A stretch of 64,000 nt of DNA from Zea mays (lineage: Eukaryota; Streptophyta; Magnoliopsida; Poales; Poaceae): NCBI RefSeq assembly GCF_902167145.1, contig NC_050104.1:14902001-14966000 (forward strand). The letters are read 5' to 3'. The stretch's first letter is position 1; every line of letters begins with the position of its first letter. Position numbers and translations under genes: made by a program. Positions 45,333 to 58,592 of this stretch are shown one piece after another. The notes beneath the pieces were generated by a model that searched no databases, had not been told where the DNA came from, and saw only the letters and a list, made by a program, of their open reading frames with translations.

Positions 45333-46201
45333 GCCGTGGCGCGGGCGTGGTCACGGGCGGGCGCGGGCGCGGGGGGGTTCGCGCACGGGCGTGCTCTGAG
45401 CGCGCCCCCGGATGCCAGCTCGCGTCGAACACGTGGAAGCTTGCTTCTGCCATGGTTCAACGGCCGATTAGAGCGCCATAGCGTGCGTATCTTGGCAAAG
45501 TCACTGTGTACGGTCGCTTCTCTGCTCCAAATCCTATCTTTTCGCTGTGAGTTCCAAGTCGAGATATGGTCGGGGTAGAGAGATAAAGAGGGGAGAAGTT
45601 TGCTGTGTCAGCCAAGCCCGAACCGAGACAAAAGGGGTGTCAAGTCATGTCTAGCGCCCTAGGATAGGTGTCATCTCTTTCCAGGGTGTTCTAGGGTTAA
45701 TTTGGCGCCATTTTGTCAATTGGGTCGAAGGGTTTTGAAAAGGGGATTAAGGTGAACATGTGGAGTCTTTGTGCAAGGGTTAGTTTAGTACTTAGGCAAA
45801 AACTGAATTTCCCCCTTGTGCTAAATCTTAGGTGAACTGTTTAGGGCTTTTCTGAAAACTTTTTGGGGGTACTTCCTTACTATTAATTGTAGGTTATTAA
45901 GTATATTAAAACTTTTATATTTGGCCCAAACCATGATCATAAGGTTTACATGATCTTTTGATCATGGCTTCAATTAGGGTTCCCATTGCCTATGGGGGTT
46001 TTGCTTTAGGGTTTTAGGAGATCCCCACTTAGATGTGCATGATAAGCTAGGGCATGACATCCAAGGTGGATTACACTTGTTTAGGACCTAGAATTCCAAG
46101 TTTGGTATACTTTGCCCAATTCAATCTTCATGTGATAATGGGTAAAAAGGGGGTAACCCTGGGGTGGATACCCTGAGTAACACCTGGGGTGTTACAATGA
46201 A

Positions 46202-46602
46202 TGTAATTCTAGACAGGCTACGTCCTGCGCCTATAAATAGATGAACAGTGCCCCGTACTGTTCACGCTATCTTGTAATCGCTCGTGCGCAACACTTGGAT
46301 TTTTGCCTTCTGTAAAGCCGAAGGTATAAATGCAATTAAAAATCATATTTAAATATCCAAGTTTGTATAATGATAACATATGAATGATATTATGTGTTTG
46401 TTCACGTTATCTTTCATGTTTCATATGTTTCATCTTTCGTCATCTTTTAACTGTATTCATGAAGGTACGCCCTTCATGACCTTCGTCCGAAGATCGTTAT
46501 ATCCTAAGGGAAATAATGCTTCGAAGGACGAAGGACTTTAACATTTAACATCTCGTGTTGCCTTGTTCTTAATTCATAGTATTTGAGAACAAGTCCCCAA
46601 CA
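46202..46602 (+). repeat. Element B 5' LTR, second part
   Basis: Resumes after the second ATGAA. It contains the TATA box TATAAATA (46232-46239) and ends GTCCCCAACA at 46602. Compared with the 3' LTR it has about 24 extra bases (near 46393-46420) and several transitions. Confidence 0.9.
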
Positions 46603-46603
46603 T

Positions 46604-46610
46604 TGGCGCC
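46604..46610 (+). other. Primer-binding site, element B
   Basis: TGGCGCC in TTGGCGCCCATATCC, one base after the LTR, as in element A. Confidence 0.6.
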
Positions 46611-46662
46611 CATATCCGGTGAACCCTTTTTCGACCATCTTCGGCAAGCACTGACCTTCGTC

Positions 46663-48192
46663 ATGCCACCGAAGAAAGCTTCAGTGCCAGGGGCTGCTGC
46701 ACTGCAGCCACTGGACCCAAATCAGGAGACCCTTTCTCTTCGGGAAGCCTGAAGCCAGAAGAGGAAGGCCACTAGTCCAACACTCCAGGAGGAAGAGTTG
46801 GACCAAGAAATCAGAAAAATGGAGATAATCCATCAGCAAGTAAAAAGGAAGAAGGAGAAGATGGCCCGACTGGCTGATATTCAAATGCAAATCGACGAAG
46901 CCACTGAAGAAGTACGCCATCTTGCTCAAGACGAGCAAGATCGAAGGCCCCAACACAGGGAGCTTCATCAAGGGGGCTTGTTCAACGACGATGGATGGTA
47001 TGATTATTTTAATCATGATACCTTTACTTTTGATGATGCTTCTCCCTTGGCAGCAGAACTGCAGGCTATCCTATGGCCCCCATCATACAAGCCACCTCAG
47101 CTTCCCATGTATGATGGGCATTCAGACCCAAAGCAGTTTTTGATGAGTTATGAAGCAACTATATCTTCATATGGAGGCAATGCAGCTGTCATGGCCAAGT
47201 CCTTCGTCATGGTAGTTCGGAATGTGGCTCAAACATGGTATTCTTCTCTTCGGCCAGGAACCATTACTTCGTGGCAGAAGCTCGAGGATATGCTGGTGAC
47301 AAGTTTCTAAGGCTTCCAGACGAAGCCAGTCACAGCTCAGGCCTTGTTTCAACGCACGCAAGATCATGAAGAGTACCTCCAGGCATATGTCCGAAGGTTC
47401 TTGGATCTTAGAGCACAAGCGCCTACAGTACCCAATGAAATTGTCATTGAGGCTATGATTAAGGGGCTTCGTCCAGGACCTACGGCTCAGTATTTCGCTA
47501 GAAAGCCCCCACAGACTCTGGAGAAGCTGCTTCAGAAGATGGATGAATACATCCGGGCTGACAATGACTTCCGCCAAAGAAGGGAGGAAGCATACAGGTT
47601 CTCTGAAATGACCAGGGGAATCGGCGGAAAAATCCATCCGAGACACATCAGGTCAATTCACAACTCCACCCAGAGTGATGACAGAGGAAGTCAACAACAG
47701 AGGCCGCAGTATTCTTCGCAAGCTTCGGGGCAGCAACAAAGCTCTTTCCGGCCGCCAGCTCCAAGAGGCAGAGGCACCAGGGGCTTCGGAGGAATATATG
47801 GGGACCAGCCCAGGAAGATCTACTACTTATTTTGTGGTGAAGACAAGGGCCAGAATACAAGAACGTGTCAAATCACCATCCAAAAGCAAAAAGAAATTGC
47901 AGAGGCCGAAGCCCGACAAAGTCAACTGAAGTAGGTCCTGCACACTGCTTCGTGTCATTCACCCTACATACCAGAATGTGTGGGTAATCATCCCGCAGCT
48001 TCTGTTGCTTTGGCTAGTCAGCCGCAAGTTTCTTGGCCACAACTTCCACCTCCGCCGCCACTACAACCTGCCTACTCATGAGGTCAGCAGCCAGAAGGGA
48101 GCCAGCAGACCCATCAGCAGCGAGATTTCAGGGAGGGGTCCGAAGCTCGCATAGTTAATAGTACTGTGCCAGAATCAAAACACATATATTGA
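46663..48192 (+). pseudogene. gag: Gag-like gene of element B, four in-frame stops
   Basis: Homologous throughout to the element A gag and in one frame from ATG (46663) to TGA (48190-48192). It is interrupted by TGA at 46750, TAA at 47308, TAG at 47932 and TGA at 48079. No frameshift is present. Two stops are single C-to-T changes from Gln codons seen in element A; the TGA at 46750 could come from CGA. The coiled coil and gag core are readable (YDGHSDPKQFLMSYEAT, EYLQAYVRRFLDLR). The zinc knuckle is lost: the first Cys and the His have changed (YYLFCGEDKGQNTRTC). Confidence 0.88.
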
Positions 48193-49188
48193 GAGATATC
48201 CTACCTCTGGCACAGTTTTACATTCACTGTCATTTTCTTTTTAAATAAGGAACCATCAATGTAAATCTAGCTTTCTTATCATTTTTAATTTCCTGTACTA
48301 GCTTCGTTCATGTCAAAATAAAATAAACCTTCGTCACAGACTTACGAGAATGTCGAAGCTACAAAGAGATATTCATTCGGGAATGCAGAGCCAAAAATTG
48401 CAGTAAAAGTTTCACCGAAGCTACAAAAAGTCGTTCTTAAAGAGCGCAACGTAAGTTTGCCGAAGCTTCAAAAAGTCGTTCCCAAGGGAGCACAGTGTAA
48501 GTTTTCTGCTCAAAACTCGTTCCAGAGGGAATGAAGAGCCAAATACCGCCGAAATATAAGGCGAAGCGCGAAAAGTCAACGCGAATACCGCCGAAATAGA
48601 AGGCGAAGAAGTTCAAAAGACGTTCCTTAGGGGATGCAGAACTTACACCGAAAAATAAACGGCAAAGAGATTCTTGATGGTTCCTAAGGGGACACAGATA
48701 TTGTGTTTCAGTGTGGGTATGTGTCTTCGGCATTAGCATCATTCTTTGCATCATATCATCGCATCATATCACATAGCATCACATTATACATCATATCACA
48801 TCAATGACATCAATTGGAAGCGAGGCCGATCTTCGGAGAATGCCTTACGAAAAATGAAAAGATGCCAAGGCGCAAAGTAAACTGAGAATTACAACTTCAT
48901 CAGTTCTGATGTGGAAAGAGAGATCTATTTTTTACGAAGCATTGATGATTTTACAAAGGGTGGATAATTCTTACGAGGCATAAAAACTCTTCTTTACGAA
49001 GCATGAAAAGAAGGGAAGGTGTTTTTTCGCCGAAGGCTCAAAAACGGTATGTACATAAAGTTTCATGCATCGCAAAGAACTGAATTACAAACGATTCATA
49101 TATTTCATTCAAATCTATAAGCACTGAATATTACAAGCATAGTTCAGCAAATGTTACATTAATATTCTAAAAAATGTTTTTACAATAG
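48193..49188. repeat. Spacer of element B between gag and the antisense gene
   Basis: Contains degenerate AAAGTCGTTC-AAGGGAG-CACAG units (about 48425-48540), a partial counterpart of the 63-base repeat (GCGAAAAGTCAACGCGAATACC near 48566), and CATCATATCA-type simple sequence (about 48735-48815). No gene is seen. Confidence 0.7.
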
Positions 49189-50458
49189 CTACTCTTCTCC
49201 CTTCAGAACTTTTTTTGCAGCTTCGGTTAGCAGCTTGGTAACAACTTCATCCACAATAGCTTCGACCATATTAATAATCTCTATTGTTTTCTTTGTCTCT
49301 GGGTCGGCCAGTGGGTCGAATGGCTCTGGGGGAGGAGATAGTTCAGCTGCGGTAGAAGACATGAATTAGTTCGGAGTCACAAAAATAAACAACAAAGTTA
49401 AAAGCCATTAAGTAATACCTATCCGTCTTTCAAGTTCCGCAGCTTTTTCAGCTGCTTTCGTTGCTTCTCGAGCGTCATGAATATCTTTTTCGCTCTTCTT
49501 CATTATTTCATGGGCCATCCCTCGACCGCCATTTTCCCAGATATCAGTGAAAAAATTTCCGTCTATTAAGCTTGCTTCGGCCGAGGGGTCCTTCGTATCA
49601 TCGATGGAGAAGGCAGCTTCGGTCTGGGCCAAGGTTTTAACATGTTCGCAACCTACCTTCTCCAGAATGGCTGCAACTCCCCTCGCACCAGAGAATGCAC
49701 AGACGTCCCTGCGGTCACTCAAAATCTCTTCAAAAGCTTCGGCTTCACCGCTGATCCACTCGATTACGCCCTCAGGATCGTCCAATATGATGTTGTCTTC
49801 GCTTGAGTACGCGCCCACGTTGGTGAAGCTAGTCTTTATCTTTTTTACACATTCCACAGATTTTTCAAAACATCTTTCTTTTGATGCGCGAAGCTCTGCA
49901 ACCGTTTTTTCAAAATAATTTTTCCAGTACTCACTGGCATCTCGGTCAGCTTCGGCAACAGCGCATTTTAATTTGGCTTCAGCCAGTTGTTTTCGAAGGT
50001 CTTCAATCTCATTCTTTTGAATTTCAGATTGAGCCTTGAAGTTAGCTTCATCCCCCTTTACTTTGTCCACCAATGTAAGTAGAATTTTGTCTTTTTCCAT
50101 GGCTTTGTTTCTCAGCTTGATAATATCTGTTTGAAGGTTGTTGAGAGCAATAGTGCAGCTCTCGTCTTCAGCATTCTTTTGCGCCCTTAAGGCGTTGCTA
50201 AGTATTAAGCCCTACACGAAAGAATGAATGGATTAACATGGGAACAAAAGACTCTAATACAGAATCCATAAACTTCAAAATTCACAACTTTTGTACCTTC
50301 AGACTGTTGTATGCAAGGCTATCCACAAGATCGTCCTTCGTCATGGCACAGAGGCCAGCTTCGAGCTTCGGAAAACCCATACTTCTGGCCATCTCCCGGC
50401 AGACGGATAATTCTTTGTTGTCCGGGAGACAATACAAGAAATCATCTTCATCTGTATC

Positions 50459-51755
50459 TGAAAGGGAATTAGGCTTACACCTATAGTCCCTAATTAATTT
50501 TGGTGGTTGAATTGCCCAACACAAATAATTGGACTAACTAGTTTGCCCAAGTGTATAGATTATACAGGTGTAAAAGGTTCACACTCAGCCAATAAAAAGA
50601 TCAAGTTTTGGATTCAACAAAGGAGCAAAGAGGCAACCGAAGGCACCTCTGGTCTGGGGGCACCGGACTGTCCGGTGTACACCGGACAGTGTCCGGTGCA
50701 CCACCGGACAGTGTCCGGTGCACCAGAGGACTCAAACTCAAACTTGCCACCTTCGGGAATTTCCAGAGGCACTCCGCTATAATTCACCGGACTGTCCGGT
50801 GTACACCGGACAGTGTCCGGTGCTCCAAGGAAGAGCGGCCTCTGGAACTCGCCAGCCTCGGGAAAACGCAGCGGCTGCTCCGCTATAATTCACCGGACTG
50901 CAGAGCAACGGCTACTTCGCGCCAACGGTCACCTGCAGGCGCATTCAATGCGCGCCAGAAGCTCGCAGAAGTCAGGCACGCCCATACTGGCGCACCGGAC
51001 ATTGCACAGTACATGTCCGGTGTGCACCGGACATCCAGGCGGGCCCAGAAGACAGAAGCTCCAACGGTCGGAATCCAACGACATTGGTGACGTGGCTGGC
51101 GCACCGGACATGTCTGGTGTGCACCGGACTGTCCGGTGCACCATACGACAGACAGCCTCCACCAACGGTCAAGTTTGGTGGTTGGGGCTATAAATACCCC
51201 AACCACCCCACCATTCATTGCATCCAAGTTTTCCACTTCTCAACCACTTACAAGAGCTAGGCATTCAATTCTAGACACACCAAAGAGATCAAATCCTCTC
51301 CAATTCCACACAAGGCTTTAGTGATTAGCGAGAGAGATTTGCCGTGTTCTTTTGAGCTCTTGCGCTTGGATTGCTTCTTTTCTTTCTCACTTGTTCTTGT
51401 GATCAAAACTCCATTGTAATCAAGGCAAGAGGCACCAATTGTGTGGTGGCCCTTGTGGGGAAGTTTTGTTCCCGGCTTGATTTGAGAAGAGAAGCTCACT
51501 CGGTCCGAGGGACCGTTTGAGAGAGGGAAGGGTTGGAAGAGACCCGGCCTTTGTGGCCTCCTCAACGGGGAGTAGGTTTGCGAGAACCGAACCTCGGTAA
51601 AACAAATCCGTGTGTCACACTCTTCATTTACTTGCGATTTGTTTTCCACTCTCTCGCGGACTCGTTTTTATTTCTAACACTAACCCGGCTTGTAGTTGTG
51701 TTTATATTTGTAAATTTCAGTTTCGCCCTATTCACCCCCCTCTAGGCAACTATCA
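50459..51755 (+). repeat. 5' LTR of the Opie-like Sirevirus
   Basis: 1297 bases, TGAAAGGGAATTAGG to GGCAACTATCA. CACCGGAC/GTCCGGTG palindromes cluster at about 50661-50726, 50784-50822, 50891-50900 and 51109-51142. The TATA box is at 51189-51195. It is 39 bases shorter than the 3' LTR, mainly because one palindrome cluster near 50900 is missing. Confidence 0.93.
51189..51195 (+). promoter_or_regulatory. TATA box, Opie-like 5' LTR
   Basis: TATAAAT in GGGGCTATAAATACCCC, just after the palindrome-rich region. The same site is at 59354-59360 in the 3' LTR. Confidence 0.75.
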
Positions 51756-51757
51756 AT

Positions 51758-51768
51758 TGGTATCAGAG
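51758..51768 (+). other. Primer-binding site of the Opie-like Sirevirus
   Basis: TGGTATCAGAG, two bases after the LTR, is the classic initiator tRNA-Met site. Confidence 0.9.
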
Positions 51769-51803
51769 TCGGGTGCTTCATTAGAGCCTAACCGCTCGAA
51801 GTG

Positions 51804-54517
51804 ATGTCGGGAGATCACGCCAAGAAGGAGATGGAGACCGGCGAAAAGCCCACTACAAGCCACGGGAGCACTTCATCGGAAGAGTCCCGTACCAAGAGGA
51901 AGGAGAAGAAAGACTCCTCAAAAGGGAAGGAGAAGAAGAAGGACTCCTCCAAAGGAAAGGAGAAGAGATCTTCTTCACACAAAGAGAAGAAGGAGAAGTC
52001 TTCTTCCCACAAGCCGCAACGGAGTGGGGACAAGAAAAAGAGGATGAGGAAAGTGGTCTACTACGAGACCGATTCCTCATCGACATCCACCTCCGGCTCT
52101 GACGCGGCATCCGTCACTTCTAAACGCCAAGAGCGTAAGAAGTATAGTAAGATTCCCCTACGCTACCCTCGCATTTCTAAACATACACCTTTACTTTCCG
52201 TCCCATTAGGCAAACCACCAACATTTGATGGTGAAGATTATGCTAGGTGGAGTGATTTAATGCGATTTCATCTAACCTCACTCCACAAAAGTATATGGGA
52301 TGTTGTTGAGTTTGGTGCACAGGTACCATCCGTAGGGGATGAAGACTATGATGAGGATGAGGTAGCCCAAATCGAGCACGTCAACTCTCAAGCAACAACA
52401 ATACTCCTCGCCTCTCTAAGTAGAGAGGAGTATAACAAAGTGCAAGGGTTGAAGAGCGCCAAGGAGGTTTGGGATGTGCTCAAAACCGCACACGAAGGAG
52501 ATGAGCTCACAAAGATCACCAAGCGGGAGACGATCGAGGGGGAGCTCAGTCGGTTCCGGCTTCGCAAAGGGGAGGAGCCACAAAACATGTACAACCGGCT
52601 CAAGACCTTGGTGAATCAAGTGCGCAACCTCGGGAGCAAAAAGTGGGATGACCACGAGGTGGTTAAGGTTATTCCAAGATCTCTTATTTTCCTTAACCCT
52701 ACTCAAGTTCAATTAATCCGTGGCAACCCAAGATATACTCTAATGACCCCCGAGGAAGTAATCGGGAATTTTGTAAGTTTTGAGTGCATGATCGAAGGCT
52801 CGAGGAAGATCAACGAGCTTGATGATCCCTCCACATCCGAAGCTCAACCCGTCGCATTCAAAGCGACGGAGGAAAAGAAGGAGGAGTCTACATCAAGTAG
52901 ACAACCAATCGACGCCTCCAAGCTCGACAATGAGAAAATGGCGCTCGTCATCAAGAGCTTCCGCCAAATCCTCAAGCAAAGGAGAGGGAAAGACTACAAG
53001 TCCCGCTCCAAGAAGGTTTGCTACAAGTGTGGTAAGCCTGGTCACTTTATAGCTAAATGTCCATTATCAAGTGATAGTGACAGGGGCGACGACAAGAAGG
53101 GGAGAAGAAAGGAGAAGAGGTACTACAAGAAGAAGGGCGGCGATGCACATGTTTGTCGGGAGTGGGACTCCGACGAAAGCTCTAGCGACTCCTCCGACGA
53201 CGAGGACGCCGCCAACATCGCCGTCACCAAAGGACTTCTCTTCCCCAACGTCGGCCACAAGTGCCTCATGGCAAAGGACGGCAAAAAGAAGAAGGTTAAA
53301 TCTAAATCCTCCACTAGATATGAATCCTCTAGTGATGATAATGCTAGTGATGAGGAAGATAATTTGCGTACCCTTTTTGCCAACCTTAACATGGAACAAA
53401 AAGAAAAATTAAATGAATTAATTAGTGCTATCCATGAAAAGGATGACCTTTTGGATTCCCAAGAGGACTTCCTAATTAAGGAAAATAAGAAACATGTTAA
53501 GGTTAAAAATGCTTATGCTCTAGAAATTGAGAAATGTGAAAAATTATCTAGTGAGCTAAGCACTTGCCATCAGACAATAGACAACCTTAGAAATGAAAAT
53601 GCTAATTTGTTAGCTAAGGTTGATTCTCATGTTTGTAATGTTTCAATTACCAATTCTAGAAATAATGATGATGATTTACTTGCTAGAATTGAAGAATTGA
53701 ACATTTCTCTTGCTAGCCTTAGAAATGAAAATGAAAAATTGCTTGCTAAGGCTAAAGATTTTGATGTTTGCAATGTTACTATTTCTAACCTTAGAAGTGA
53801 AAACGACATTTACATGCTAAGGTTGTAGAATTAAAATCTTGCAAACCTCCTACATCTATAGTTGAGCATGTATCTATTTGTACTAGATGTAGAGATATTG
53901 ATGTTGATGCTATTCATGATCACATGACTTTAATTAAACAACAAAATGATCATATAGCAAAATTAGATGCTAAAATTGCCGAGCATAACTTAGAGAATGA
54001 AAAATTTAAATTTGCTAGAAGTATGCTTTATAGTGGGAGACGCCCTGGCATCAAGGATGGCATTGGCTTCCAAAGGGGAGGCAATGTCAAACTTAATGCC
54101 CCTCCTAAAAGATTGTCTAATTTTATAAAGGGCAAGGCTCCCATGCCTCAGGATAACGAGGGTTACATTTTATACCCTGCCGGTTATCCCGAGAGCAAAA
54201 TTAGGAGAATTCATTCTAGGAAGTCTCACTCTGGCCCTAATCATGCATTTATGTATAAGGGTGAGACATCTAGCTCTAGGCAACAATCCCGTGCTAAGTT
54301 GCCTAAAAGAAAAACTCCTAGTGCATCAAATGGGCATGACATTTCTTTTAAAACTTTTGATGCATCATATGTTTTGACTAACAAATCCGGCAAGGTCGTT
54401 GCCAAGTATGTTGGGGGCAAACACAAGAGCTCCAAAACTTGTGTTTGGGTACCCAAAGTTCTTGTTTCTAATGCCAAAGGACCCAAAACCGTTTGGGTAC
54501 CTAAAGTCAAGAACTAA
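51804..54517 (+). pseudogene. gag: Sirevirus gag, one frameshift
   Basis: Structural Gag starting at MSGDHAKKEM (an in-frame GTG precedes it). The first 80 residues are Lys/Ser-rich and basic. The copia gag core follows (YARWSDLMRFHLTSLHKSIW, ETIEGELSRFRLRKGEEPQ) and a zinc knuckle CYKCGKPGHFIAKC at about residue 407. A long Asn/Glu-rich coiled-coil region comes next. The first frame ends at 53828; near 53815 one base appears missing and the sequence continues in another frame to 54517 (VWVPKVKN then TAA). Pol follows in a different frame, as is usual between gag and pol in such elements. Confidence 0.85.
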
Positions 54518-54530
54518 AATTGTTTTGTAG

Positions 54531-57500
54531 GTTTATGCATCCGGGGGATCAAGTTGGATACTCGACAGCGGGTGCACAAACCATATGACAGGGGAGAAGA
54601 AGATGTTCTCCTCCTACGAGAAAAACCAAGATCCCCAACGAGCTATCACATTCGGGGATGGAAATCAAGGTTTGGTCAAAGGTCTTGGTAAAATAGCTAT
54701 ATCTCCTGACCATTCTATTTCCAATGTTTTTCTTGTGGATTCATTAGATTACAATTTGCTTTCTGTATCTCAATTATGCAAAATGGGCTACAACTGTCTT
54801 TTCACTGATATAGGTGTCACTGTCTTTAGAAGAAGTGATGATTCAATAGCATTTAAGGGAGTGTTAGAGGGTCAGCTATACTTGGTAGATTTTGATAGAG
54901 CTGAACTCGACACTTGCTTAATTGCTAAGACTAACATGGGTTGGCTCTGGCATCGCCGACTAGCACATGTTGGGATGAAGAATCTTCACAAGCTTCTAAA
55001 GGGAGAACACATTTTAGGACTAACAAATGTTCATTTTGAGAAAGACAGGATTTGTAGCGCATGTCAAGCAGGGAAGTAAGTTGGTGCCCATCATCCACAC
55101 AAGAACATCATGACGACCGACAGGCCGCTTGAGCTACTCCACATGGATCTATTCGGCCCGATTGCTTACATAAGCATCGGTGGGAGTAAGTATTGTCTTG
55201 TAATAGTGGATGATTATTCTCGCTTCACTTGGGTGTTCTTTTTGCAGGAAAAATCTCAAACCCAAGAAACCTTAAAGGGATTCTTGAGACGAGCTCAAAA
55301 CGAGTACGGCTTAAGGATCAAGAAAATTAGAAGCGACAACGGGACGGAGTTCAAGAACTCTCAAATCGAAGGCTTCCTTGAGGAGGAGGGCATCAAGCAT
55401 GAGTTCTCTTCTCCCTACACGCCACAACAAAATGGTGTAGTGGAGAGGAAGAATAGAACTCTATTGGACATGGCTAGAACCATGCTTGATGAGCACAAGA
55501 CTTCGGATCGGTTTTGGGCCGAGGCGGTCAACACCGCTTGCTACGCCATCAACCGATTATATCTTCACCGAATCCTCAAGAAGACATCATATGAATTCCT
55601 AACCGGTAAAAAGCCCAACATTTCATATTTTAGAGTCTTTGGTAGCAAATGCTTTATTCTTGTTAAAAGAGGTAGGAAATCTAAATTTGCTCCTAAGACT
55701 GTAGAAGGCTTTTTACTAGGATATGATTCAAACACAAGGGCATATAGAGTCTTTAACAAGTCCACTGGACAAGTTGAAGTTTCTTGTGACGTTGTGTTTG
55801 ATGAGACTAACGGCTCTCAAGTAGAGCAAGTTGATCTTGATGAGATAGGTAATGAAGAGGCTCCGTGCATCGCGCTAAGGAACATGTCCATTGGGGATGT
55901 ATGTCCTAAGGAATCCAAAGAGCCTCCAAATACACAAGATCAACCATCCTCCTCCATGCAAGCATCTCTACCGACTCAAAATGAGGATGAAGCTCAAGTT
56001 GATGAAGTAGAATATCAAGCAAATGAGCCACCTCAAGATGATGGCAATGATCAAGGGGGAGATGCAAATGAGGAAGACAAAGAGGATGAAGAACCAAGGC
56101 CGCCACACCCAAGAGTCCACCAAGCAATCCAACGAGATCACCCCGTCGACACCATCCTCGGCGACATCCATAAGGGGGTAACTATTAGATCTCGTGTTGC
56201 ACATTTTTGTGAGCATTACTCTTTTGTTTCCTCTATTGAGCCACACAGGGTAGAGGAAGCACTCCAAGATTCGGATTGGGTGGTGGCGATGCAAGAGGAG
56301 CTCAACAACTTCACTAGGAATGAGGTATGACATTTAGTTCCACGTCCTAATCAAAATGTTGTAGGAACCAAATGGGTCTTCCGCAACAAGCAAGATGAGC
56401 ATGGTGTGGTGACAAGGAACAAAGCTCGACTTGTGGCCAAGGGATACTCTCAAGTCAAAGGTTTGGATTTCGGTGAAACCTATGCACCCGTAGCTAGGCT
56501 TGAGTCAATTCGTATATTATTGGCTTATGCTACTTACCATGGCTTTAAGCTTTATCAAATGGACGTGAAAAGTGCTTTCCTCAATGGACCAATCAAGGAA
56601 GAGGTCTATGTTGAGCAACCTCCCGGCTTTGAAGATAGTGAGTACCCTAACCATGTTTATAAACTCTCTAAGGCGCTTTATGGGCTCAAGCAAGCCCCAA
56701 GAGCATGGTATGAATGCCTTAGAGATTTTCTTATCGCTAATGGCTTCAAAGTCGGAAAGGCTGATCCTACTCTATTCACTAAAACTCTTGAAAATGACTT
56801 ATTTGTATGCCAAATTTATGTTGATGATATTATATTTGGGTCTACTAACGAGTCTACATGTGAAGAATTTAGTAGGATCATGACACAGAAATTCGAGATG
56901 TCTATGATGGGGGAGTTGAAGTACTTCTTGGGATTTCAAGTGAAGCAACTCCAAGAGGGCACCTTCATTAGCCAAACGAAGTACACTCAAGATATTCTAA
57001 GCAAGTTTGGAATGAAGGATGCCAAGCCCATCAAGACACCCATGGGAACCAATGGGCATCTCGACCTCGACACAGGAGGTAAGTCCGTGGATCAAAAGGT
57101 ATATCGGTCGATGATAGGTTCTTTACTCTATTTATGTGCATCTCGACCGGATATTATGCTTTCCGTATGCATGTGTGCAAGATTCCAAGCCGACCCTAAG
57201 GAAGCTCACCTTACGGCTGTAAAACGAATCTTGAGATATTTGGCTTATACTCCTAAGTTTGGGCTTTGGTATCCTAGGGGATCCACATTTGATTTGATTG
57301 GATATTCGGATGCCGATTGGGCGGGGTGTAAGATCAATAGGAAGAGCACATCGGGGACTTGCCAGTTCTTGGGAAGATCCTTGGTGTCTTGGGCTTCAAA
57401 GAAGCAAAATTCGGTCGCTCTTTCCACCGCCGAAGCCGAGTACATTGTCGCAGGTCATTGTTGCGCGCAATTGCTTTGGATGAGGCAAACCCTGCGGGAC

Positions 57501-57773
57501 TACGGTTACAAATTAACCAAAGTCCCTTTGCTATGTGATAATGAGAGTGCAATCAAGATGGCGGATAATCCCGTCGAGCATAGCCGCACTAAACACATAG
57601 CCATTCGGTATCATTTTCTTAGGGATCACCAACAAAAGGGAGATATCGAGATTTCTTACATTAACACTAAAGATCAATTAGCCGATATCTTTACCAAGCC
57701 TCTTGATGAACAAACTTTTAACAAACTTAGGCATGAGCTCAATATTCTTGATTCGCGCAATTTCTTTTGCTAA
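54531..57773 (+). pseudogene. pol: Sirevirus pol, two in-frame stops
   Basis: Protease (WILDSGCTNHMTG), integrase zinc finger (HRRLAH...CSACQAGK), integrase core ([23 protein letters not shown]), an acidic linker, RT ([22 protein letters not shown]) and RNase H ([17 protein letters not shown]), ending at DSRNFFC. Stops are TAA at 55077-55079 (the codon after CQAGK, Gln in the first Sirevirus) and TGA at 56328-56330 (after RNEV, Trp in the first Sirevirus). Both are single transition changes. Otherwise the frame is continuous. Confidence 0.9.
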
Positions 57774-58592
57774 CTTGCACACATAGCTCTTGTGTATACC
57801 TTTGATCATGTCTCTTTTATATGCTATGACTAATGTGTTTTCAAGTGAATTTCAAACCAAGTCATAGGAATATTGAAAGGGAATTGGAGTCTTCGGCGAA
57901 GACAAAGGCTTCCACTCCGTAACTCATCCTTCGCCGTCGCTCCATGTCACTCTCCATCTTTGGGGGAGAGAGCAAAAGGACTTCATCTTTGGTATAATCT
58001 TAACTCATTTATTTATGACCAAAGGGGAAGAAAGTACTTCGAGGGCTCTAATGATTCCGTTTTTGGCGATTCATGCCAAAGGGGGAGAGAGTATGAGCCC
58101 AAAGCAAAAGGACCGCACCACCACCAATTTCAAAAACTTAGTTTTCCAAAGAGTATTTTCAATTGGTATCCTATTGTGTTCAAAAGGGGGAGAAAGTAGT
58201 ATTTCAAAAATGATATATCAAAACCCTCTTGAACACTAAGAGGTGGATCTCATTTAGGGGGAGTTTTGTTTAGCCAAAGGAAAAGCATTTGAAACAGGGG
58301 GAGAAAATTTCAAATCTTGAAAATGCTTTGCAAAATCTTATTCATTTACCTTTGACTATTTGCAAAAGAACTTTGAAAAGAATTTACAAAATAGTTTGCA
58401 AAAACAAAACATGTGGTGCAAGCGTGGTCCAAAATGTTAAAAACGAAGAAACGATCCATGCATATCTTGTAAGTATTTACATTGGCTCAATTCCAAGCAA
58501 CCTTTGCACTTACATTATGCAAACTAGTTCAATTATGCATTTCTATACTTGCTTTGGTTTGTGTTGGCATCAATCACCAAAAAGGGGGAGAT
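57774..58592 (+). other. 3' untranslated region of the Opie-like Sirevirus, multiple polypurine tracts
   Basis: Repeated AAAGGGGGAGA-like runs occur (for example near 57958, 58077, 58182, 58256, 58298 and 58582). The last, next to the LTR, is the PPT. No envelope-like gene is recognisable. Confidence 0.75.

Larger units (their letters stand above)
18066..46196 (-). mobile_element. Complete Tekay-lineage (chromovirus) Ty3/gypsy element, TSD ATGAA
   Basis: On the minus strand this runs 5' LTR (46196-41479), PBS, leader, an extra ORF, gag-protease, pol with chromodomain, PPT, 3' LTR (28183-18066). ATGAA flanks both ends (18061-18065 and 46197-46201). Three later insertions sit in it: CACTA-2 in the 3' LTR, a MITE in the 5' LTR, and element A in the leader. 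Without CACTA-2 and its duplication the left LTR is 4376 bases, against 4718 on the right. The difference is the MITE (333 bases with its duplication) plus one indel of about 9 bases. Confidence 0.92.
41479..46196 (-). repeat. 5' LTR of the Tekay-lineage element, containing a MITE
   Basis: Starts TGTAACACC at 46196 (minus strand) and ends CCGCCACA at 41479. It pairs with 18066-28183. The TATA box is at 45332-45326 and the donor-hairpin motif at 41963-41907. This copy shows the uninterrupted CACTA-2 target (43438-43450). Confidence 0.93.
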